This document shows, piece after piece, positions 42,922 to 46,601 of a stretch of DNA of 46,601 nucleotides; within the stretch, counting starts at the first letter, position 1, and every line of letters starts with the position of its first letter. A program made the translations under genes and the position numbers. Origin of the DNA: an uncultured Methylococcaceae bacterium (GTDB lineage Bacteria; Pseudomonadota; Gammaproteobacteria; Methylococcales; Methylomonadaceae). The notes below the pieces were generated by a model. That model was not told the DNA's origin. It saw only the letters and a list, made by a program, of their open reading frames with translations, and ran no database searches. The DNA lies in contig CAIPPE010000141.1 of assembly GCA_903866825.1 (NCBI GenBank), forward strand, positions 1-46,601, written 5' to 3'.

Positions 42922-43014
42922 TTATCTTTTTATGATTGAGAGAATTATTTGCTTTTCTTTTATTGGGAGCGTGGCCAGTCTGTCTATCAGATAGCGGCGT
43001 TTACGTTTTCTCAT
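42922..43014 (-). CDS. Tiny basic peptide (30 aa)
   Basis: MRKRKRRYLIDRLATLPIKEKQ... is a 30-aa strongly basic frame. Its ATG overlaps the TGA of the preceding membrane peptide and its stop is two bases from the next ATG. The tight packing on both sides suggests a real gene. It may bind nucleic acid; unproven. Confidence 0.45.
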   Translation of the reverse strand: MRKRKRRYLIDRLATLPIKEKQIILSIIKR

Positions 43015-43136
43015 ATAGCATCATTTTTTTTGAGAAATAATACTATGAATCTGATAGACACTGCCGCACTTAGCGGGAATATCCAGAACCCGCCTGTAGT
43101 GCACGCGCTTATCGCGTAGCCGAGTGATGCGTCCAT
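43011..43136 (-). CDS. Small membrane protein (41 aa)
   Basis: A 41-aa protein starting at MDASLGYAIS, its ATG overlapping the preceding TAA (TAATG). It has one long hydrophobic segment (GFWIFPLSAAVSIRFIVLFL) and ends KKNDAI. The frame is open further upstream but overlaps a clear gene. A membrane-anchored early peptide of unknown role. Confidence 0.55.
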   Translation of the reverse strand: MDASLGYAISACTTGGFWIFPLSAAVSIRFIVLFLKKNDAI

Positions 43137-43492
43137 TATGCAGCTGTTTTTACAAACTCCTTCGCAATATTGCTGATACGGGTTGCTAGGCTCTGCGTAA
43201 CTTCCCACAATTCAAAATCGAAATAGAGATTGCAGATAACTTCAAATTCGGTTGGCGATGGAACGATATCAGGGCATATGGTATCGAAAAAATGAGCTTC
43301 TACATCTTTGTGTGCCCATATGTAGCTCTCTGGTATCTCAGAGGCTGGTTTGAATCTGAGCGCCACTTTGTTGAGAACGACCTTGCACATATCGCACAAT
43401 ACATCGTGATCATCGGGGCAGCATTCAAGGTCTGTGGCAAATAGTATAGTCCACAGGGTATTTGTAATTTGCTCTTTTGTTACAGGTTTCAT
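43136..43492 (-). CDS. Early helical protein, unknown
   Basis: A 118-aa, acidic, largely helical protein with a cluster of cysteines (LECCPDDHDVLCDMCKVVLN) that might bind metal or form disulphides. No known family recognised. It is the first of a tightly overlapping group that leads to the coiled-coil/RecT genes. Confidence 0.65.
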   Translation of the reverse strand: MKPVTKEQITNTLWTILFATDLECCPDDHDVLCDMCKVVLNKVALRFKPASEIPESYIWAHKDVEAHFFDTICPDIVPSPTEFEVICNLYFDFELWEVTQSLATRISNIAKEFVKTAA

Positions 43493-43499
43493 ACCTTTG
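43468..43499 (+). promoter_or_regulatory. Possible + strand promoter inside early region
   Basis: TTTG at 43468-43471, a 20-bp spacer, and the perfect -7 element TACCTTTG at 43492-43499 on the + strand. No + strand gene follows. A terminator begins 21 bp downstream, so any transcript would be about 40 nt. It may be chance, or a tiny RNA that opposes the start of the early gene beginning at 43492. Confidence 0.35.
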
Positions 43500-43520
43500 T
43501 CATGTTACAGGTTAACAATT

Positions 43521-43546
43521 GCCTCTGTGTCCGCAGGGGCTTTTTT
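43521..43546 (+). terminator. Intrinsic terminator facing + strand
   Basis: Stem GCCTCTG (43521-43527) / CAGGGGC (43534-43540) with one T-G pair and a 6-nt loop, followed by TTTTTT. It is oriented for + strand transcripts although neighbouring genes are on the - strand, so it would stop antisense transcription. Confidence 0.6.
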
Positions 43547-43548
43547 AT

Positions 43549-43704
43549 TTAATAATGATGTAGGTTGCTTAGTACCATTCCCACCCACCAGATAAAGAAT
43601 GCAGCAGAACCGAATAGTATTGCTGTCACCCTCAGCAGGTCAGCCCACGGGTTGTAGTGGTGGTACCTTCTGTAGATCGGTTTGTACACGTAATTGCGTT
43701 TCAT
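43549..43704 (-). CDS. Small membrane protein (51 aa)
   Basis: An ATG at 43704 opens a 51-codon frame with basic, aromatic N-terminus (MKRNYVYKPIYRRYHHYNPW) and one membrane segment (VTAILFGSAAFFIWWVGMVL). It fills an apparent gap between two early genes. Its composition and clean ends make a real gene likely. Function unknown; it might be a small envelope-targeting early protein. Confidence 0.6.
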   Translation of the reverse strand: MKRNYVYKPIYRRYHHYNPWADLLRVTAILFGSAAFFIWWVGMVLSNLHHY

Positions 43705-43799
43705 AGTTGGTTCGTGTGTTTTGTTACAAGGTGTTGGGCTGGTTTATTCGGTAGTTGTTAAATATTTTGTATTAAGTGATATTTGGCAGGGTGTTTGAG

Positions 43800-44084
43800 T
43801 TAGGCTACTAGCTTTTTAATAGCATTCTCTCTCTCTACGATGATTGCACGCAATTCAGTAAATATTTTTTTACCTGTTACTACACTCTGCACATTGCCCC
43901 TGATGTACTCTTGGCAATTGCGCTTTGTTTCGCCTGAACGCTTCACTACCTCGTCAATGTCTCCGCGTTCCATCTGTACCCTGTATTCCTCAAAGGCACG
44001 CTCCAATAATTCTTTCGCTGTCAGCTTGTGGGCGGTTTGTGAATTATTTGTATTTTGCATGATTGATGTTTTTTTGGTGTTCAT
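43800..44084 (-). CDS. First early gene of the leftward operon, unknown
   Basis: A 94-aa helical, charged protein (LTAKELLERAFEEYRVQMERGDIDEVVKRSGETKRNCQEYIRGN). The frame is open to 44147, but that start lies upstream of the -7 element of the leftward promoter. MNTKKTS at 44084 is placed just after transcription begins. It is the first gene of the early leftward operon and thus likely expressed first, making it a candidate regulator. Confidence 0.6.
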   Translation of the reverse strand: MNTKKTSIMQNTNNSQTAHKLTAKELLERAFEEYRVQMERGDIDEVVKRSGETKRNCQEYIRGNVQSVVTGKKIFTELRAIIVERENAIKKLVA

Positions 44085-44101
44085 ATTTTGTATATCTAAT
44101 G

Positions 44102-44144
44102 TAAAGTTAAGGCATTTTCTAAGACATTTCCAAATTATTTTGGA
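44102..44144 (-). promoter_or_regulatory. Early leftward promoter with operator
   Basis: On the - strand TTTG (44134-44131), a 21-bp spacer, then TAACTTTA (44109-44102). The inverted repeat TCCAAA-TTAT-TTTGGA (44129-44144) covers the -33 element and lies between two divergent genes, so a single bound repressor could control both. A related site TTCCAAATTTTGAA lies at 44517-44530. Confidence 0.7.
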
Positions 44145-44170
44145 CAATTATTAAAATATTTTTTATCACT

Positions 44171-44455
44171 ATGGCTAAGGCAATCATTTTAAATGAACTA
44201 ATTACAGAACTAGGGTTAAACGTTAGTTCATTTGAGCGTGAAATAAAGGTTGGTGCAAGTACAATAAGCAAGGCTATTTCCAGAAAAAGCGAAATAAAAT
44301 TAGACGTTGTCGAAAAAATATTGGACGCTTTCCCTGAAGTTTCCAAAAAATGGTTGTTGACAGGGGAAGGTTTGCTATCAGAAGTAGTGCGATTCCTGAT
44401 GAAAGAAAATGAGGAAAAGACAGAAATTATTAAGCGTTTAACCATGATGAAATGA
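44171..44455 (+). CDS. HTH regulator (separate DNA-binding protein)
   Basis: A 94-aa protein with helix-turn-helix features at about residues 8-50 (ELITELGLNVSSFEREIKVGASTISKAISRKSEIKLDVVEKILDAFP). It then reads KKWLLTGEGLL, the segment that in Bacteroidota S24 repressors links HTH to peptidase, and ends in a short helix. It transcribes away from the early operon across a shared operator. It is probably a repressor-like regulator acting without its own S24 domain. Confidence 0.78.
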   Translation: MAKAIILNELITELGLNVSSFEREIKVGASTISKAISRKSEIKLDVVEKILDAFPEVSKKWLLTGEGLLSEVVRFLMKENEEKTEIIKRLTMMK

Positions 44456-44516
44456 TGTTTTTAGTTTGTATTGTTTCTGTGTTTCTGATGTAAAGATAAA
44501 GACAAAAAGTATTCAA

Positions 44517-44530
44517 TTCCAAATTTTGAA
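44517..44530. promoter_or_regulatory. Second operator-like site
   Basis: TTCCAAATTTTGAA is a near-perfect palindrome (one mismatched pair) sharing TTCCAAATT with the operator at 44128. It lies between the HTH gene and the S24 gene. It could let the HTH protein control S24 expression. Confidence 0.4.
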
Positions 44531-44588
44531 GACATTTTGTATAAATATTTGTTATTGTAAAGCGTAATTTATTTAAATACAAACTATT

Positions 44589-44669
44589 GTGATAGAAATA
44601 ACCGACGAACAAAAGGCTGTTTTGAACTACATTTTATCTGAAAGAAAAGACCGCAAAAGCGTTGGGTAA
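44589..44669 (+). pseudogene. N-terminal remnant of S24 repressor
   Basis: A GTG at 44589 opens MIEITDEQKAVLNYILSERKDRKSVG and stops at 44667-44669. The next frame over reads EKTAKALGKSVQDIFGQ, the usual end of an HTH domain, and runs into the S24 peptidase. Together they look like one repressor whose HTH core (about 40 residues) was deleted out of frame near 44640-44660. A programmed frameshift is a less likely alternative. Confidence 0.45.
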
Positions 44670-45138
44670 ATCGGTACAAGATATATTCGGCCAAGAGGAG
44701 GAAGAAACGCCAGAGATCAAGCCCGGACAGAACAAAGAAGTGATTCCACTGGGTAAACATGTACCTATAACGGCCAGCTTCGTGGAAAGCTACAGAGACG
44801 ATGCCAGGTACAAGCCGCAATATTACTTCTATGATCCGCGGTTCAAAGATTGTGACTTTGGGGCCATCATCACCGGCGACAGTATGCACGGTGAAATAAG
44901 ACACGGAGACTATGTGCTTTGCAAAGAAATCATTGATAAGCGTTTTATTGTATATGGGGATATTTATTATGTAATATCTTCTAACGGGCTTGAAACATGT
45001 AAGTACGTCAACGTGGATATGAACGACCCTAACAACCTGCTTCTCGTGCCTAAAAACTTAAAAATAAGCCCCTCTCCCATCCCTAAAGACATAATCCAGA
45101 AGCTGTATAAAGTGCGAGGAATTGTAAGGGGGTATTGA
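44662..45138 (+). CDS. S24 (LexA/CI-like) peptidase without HTH
   Basis: A 158-aa protein from a TTG at 44662. The C-terminal S24 domain is intact: GDSMHGEIRHGDYV with catalytic Ser74, and Lys114 in ETCKYV. The N-terminus keeps only the last turn of an HTH domain (GKSVQDIFGQ). No Ala-Gly cleavage site is evident in the short linker (VPITASF). In intact CI-like repressors this domain gives dimerisation and damage-triggered self-cleavage; alone it cannot bind DNA, so lysogenic repression is probably lost or now shared with the separate HTH protein. Confidence 0.75.
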   Translation: MGKSVQDIFGQEEEETPEIKPGQNKEVIPLGKHVPITASFVESYRDDARYKPQYYFYDPRFKDCDFGAIITGDSMHGEIRHGDYVLCKEIIDKRFIVYGDIYYVISSNGLETCKYVNVDMNDPNNLLLVPKNLKISPSPIPKDIIQKLYKVRGIVRGY

Positions 45139-45160
45139 TTATTACAATTTATTTTACAGA

Positions 45161-45194
45161 TTTTGTAATAAAATTACAAAACGGTGTATTTTTG
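45161..45194 (+). promoter_or_regulatory. Promoter with palindromic operator for DnaA-C-like gene
   Basis: TTTG (45162-45165), a 21-bp spacer and TATTTTTG (45187-45194), a perfect TAnnTTTG. An inverted repeat TTTTGTAAT-AAA-ATTACAAAA (45161-45181) overlaps the -33 element, and an extra half-site ATTACAA lies at 45141. This strongly suggests regulation by a DNA-binding repressor. Confidence 0.75.
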
Positions 45195-45214
45195 TGCAAC
45201 TCACTCCCATTCTT

Positions 45215-45499
45215 ATGACTGCACATAATATACTTGAAAAGGTCGCTGATCATTATTGCATACCTGTCGAGGCACTTACCGACCATTCGTATAAAAGCAA
45301 CTCCAACTGGAAACGGGTAACATTAGCAAAAAAACAGGCTTGTTTCATCCTTGCAAAGATCTACAGCCAAAAACAAATAGCAACCATGCTTAGATATGGC
45401 TCAAAACGGGCTGTTAAACGCAATATTGACAAGGTAAGGGTATCCATTACAAAATATGATTTCGGTTTCGTAGAGGGATTGCTTTCCGGCATGGGATAG
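45215..45499 (+). CDS. DnaA C-terminal-domain-like DNA-binding protein
   Basis: A 94-aa protein from ATG at 45215; a GTG at 45194 lies inside the -7 element and so is unlikely. AHNILEKVADHYCIPVEALTDHSYKSNSNWKRVTLAKKQACFILAKIYSQKQIATMLRYGSKRAVKRNIDKV follows the layout of DnaA domain IV (helix, basic loop, helix, HTH with final basic helix). It may bind DNA at an origin or act as a regulator, for example the missing late activator. It ends before a bidirectional terminator. Confidence 0.65.
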   Translation: MTAHNILEKVADHYCIPVEALTDHSYKSNSNWKRVTLAKKQACFILAKIYSQKQIATMLRYGSKRAVKRNIDKVRVSITKYDFGFVEGLLSGMG

Positions 45500-45557
45500 T
45501 GTTTCTTTTTTATTTTTGGTGACTATATATTAATTCAACCTAATGAGATTGTGAAAT

Positions 45558-45584
45558 AGCCCCGCTTGTTGTGCGGGGCTTATG
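45558..45584. terminator. Bidirectional terminator
   Basis: A perfect 8-bp stem AGCCCCGC (45558-45565) / GCGGGGCT (45573-45580) with a 7-nt loop sits between convergent genes. The + side is followed by TATGTTAT and the - side by ATTTCACA, so termination may be moderate in both directions. Confidence 0.65.
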
Positions 45585-45848
45585 TTATACTTTCTTTCGG
45601 GCTATCTTAGCCAGTGCTTTGTTAAAGCTAATTCCTGCGATCTTTTCAATGTCGTGCGATAGTTCATGTAACACTTCTAACAGCCTCTGTATTTCAGCAT
45701 CTGTAAACGTGTAATTTGGCTTTTGCAGTAGCTTCATCTTGAACGTATATGCATTCATTGGCATCTTAGAAGCCAAGGTTGCCTTGTTTAACTTCCATGA
45801 AGTTAGCAGGGTAAATATCTCTGTAAACTGGTATTTTTGCTTCGCCAT
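45585..45848 (-). CDS. Small regulator-like protein, unknown
   Basis: An 87-aa basic protein (EIFTLLTSWKLNKATLASKMPMNAYTFKMKLLQKPNYTFTDAEIQRLLEVLHELS). The pattern of two helix pairs suggests an XRE-like HTH without a canonical motif. It is convergent with the DnaA-C-like gene. Function unknown. Confidence 0.6.
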   Translation of the reverse strand: MAKQKYQFTEIFTLLTSWKLNKATLASKMPMNAYTFKMKLLQKPNYTFTDAEIQRLLEVLHELSHDIEKIAGISFNKALAKIARKKV

Positions 45849-45934
45849 CTTCTATCAATTTTTTGTATGGTAATGTCATAGCAATATTGCTTAACATGGT
45901 ATTAAACCTTTCAAATGTGCGGAATTTTTGAAGA

Positions 45935-46141
45935 TTAAGCATTGTCTATTGTTTCTAATTTTACATTATTTAACCCATCCTTATTTGCTAATTCAATAGC
46001 TGATTCCATGTTAGCTTGTTCGCACTCAAAGTGGTCGTTAGCGTATATGTCCACATTATCTGATTGCTCAAACGCTTGTTTGCTCCAATTGTAATAGAAC
46101 TCTGTACCGTTCCATGATGTTGCACTGATTACTTGTTTCAT
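45935..46141 (-). CDS. Small acidic early protein, unknown
   Basis: A 68-aa acidic protein with an aromatic first half (TSWNGTEFYYNWSKQAFEQ) and a helical second half (ANMESAIELANKDGL). Part of the operon downstream of the 46481 promoter. No recognised domain. The 86-bp stretch to its left (45849-45934) holds no feature I can support. Confidence 0.55.
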   Translation of the reverse strand: MKQVISATSWNGTEFYYNWSKQAFEQSDNVDIYANDHFECEQANMESAIELANKDGLNNVKLETIDNA

Positions 46142-46164
46142 TGTTTTGGTTTTTAATTGTGAGA

Positions 46165-46461
46165 TTATATTTTACCCATGCAAGCTGCAACGTTTGCTTT
46201 GTGCATGTTCATTACATCGTAGTTAAGTTGTACAGGGTCTGAATAATTACCCCTGTTATCACAAATGAATGATTGCATGAAGCCTTCTATTTCCCATGTA
46301 GCACCTGTAAATGGCTCTGCTGCATGTTCTGTGGTTGCTGATGCAAAAAAATCATTCATAATCACAGCAAGTGTTTCTTTAGTGCCATTACCTAATTGGC
46401 TATCTAATTTTGCTATTATCATGTTGCGATTTGCTGCGAATATTTCTTTAAGTGTTTTCAT
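46165..46461 (-). CDS. Small early protein under operator control, unknown
   Basis: A 98-aa protein starting MKTLKEIFAANRNMIIAKLDSQLG at 46461, shortly after a strong promoter; the frame is open further upstream to 46494 but that would begin within the promoter. The middle (ETLAVIMNDFFASATTEHAAEPFTGATWEIEGF) is mixed. No domain recognised. Confidence 0.62.
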   Translation of the reverse strand: MKTLKEIFAANRNMIIAKLDSQLGNGTKETLAVIMNDFFASATTEHAAEPFTGATWEIEGFMQSFICDNRGNYSDPVQLNYDVMNMHKANVAACMGKI

Positions 46462-46480
46462 GTTGATTGCTTTTCTTACA

Positions 46481-46512
46481 CAAATATACAACACTTTTGG
46501 TTTAAACCAAAA
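46481..46512 (-). promoter_or_regulatory. Early promoter with perfect 18-bp palindromic operator
   Basis: On the - strand TTTG (46511-46508), a 19-bp spacer and TATATTTG (46488-46481), matching the Bacteroidota consensus exactly. A perfect 18-bp palindrome TTTTGGTTTAAACCAAAA (46495-46512) covers the -33 element. The remaining stretch to the end (46513-46573) is AT-rich without further features I can name. Confidence 0.8.
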
Positions 46513-46573
46513 CTATTTTAAAAATAATTTTAGCCATTAACAAACATTAACAATTGACGTGTGTTGAATAGGT

Positions 46574-46601
46574 ATATAGTTACCTAATATATTATTAAAA
46601 C
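46574..46601. repeat. Right copy of 28-bp terminal direct repeat
   Basis: Identical to bases 1-28. Joining the ends would place late promoter P1 directly downstream of the early promoter region at 46481-46512, making this a divergent control region in the circular map. Confidence 0.9.

Overview
The window looks like one complete, circularly assembled genome of a tailed phage with siphovirus architecture that infects a member of the Bacteroidota. The first 28 bases recur exactly as the last 28 bases, so the sequence closes on itself. Late genes lie on the + strand (about 0.3-24.5 kb) and early genes on the - strand (about 46.5 down to 24.6 kb), with a small + strand regulator cluster at 44.2-45.5 kb. 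The Bacteroidota assignment rests on promoters of the form TTTG-N19..21-TAnnTTTG found at several gene starts, the lack of Shine-Dalgarno signals, signal peptides ending in AQ, lipoprotein signals, and Bacteroidota-type phage families (DUF1064, DUF551, DUF6745, RecT/YqaJ). These family names come from recognition of sequence patterns, not from database searches.

Late half: small and large terminase, portal, head accessory genes, scaffold-like protein, major capsid protein, connector and tail-tube genes, tape measure (1046 aa), two large tail proteins, a repeat-rich fibre with a signal peptide, membrane proteins that may be holins, and an M15 peptidase endolysin. Five copies of an almost invariant 17-bp box (ACAGAGGGTCATCTTTT) each lie exactly 22 bp upstream of a -7-like element. 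They split the late region into five units and look like the binding site of a late activator. A lipoprotein gene on the opposite strand, with its own operator-bearing promoter, sits between two late units like a moron.

Early half, in order of transcription (right to left): small genes, a DUF1351-like coiled-coil protein, RecT, a YqaJ-type exonuclease, a DUF6745 protein containing a 12-bp tandem repeat, a zinc/HTH protein, a C5 cytosine methyltransferase with an HNH endonuclease gene nested in another frame, a Rieske-like protein, a replication initiator and DnaB helicase, then a run of small accessory genes with five members of one small family (one carried on a lipoprotein). The run ends with DUF1064 and a serine recombinase.

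Lysogeny functions look damaged. The serine recombinase keeps its catalytic and C-terminal parts but lacks the DNA-binding middle. The S24 repressor lacks its HTH, apparently through an out-of-frame deletion. A separate HTH protein and three inverted-repeat operators remain. The phage may be a recently virulent derivative of a temperate ancestor. A 47-nt tRNA-like element without a D arm and several unlisted small genes were also found.
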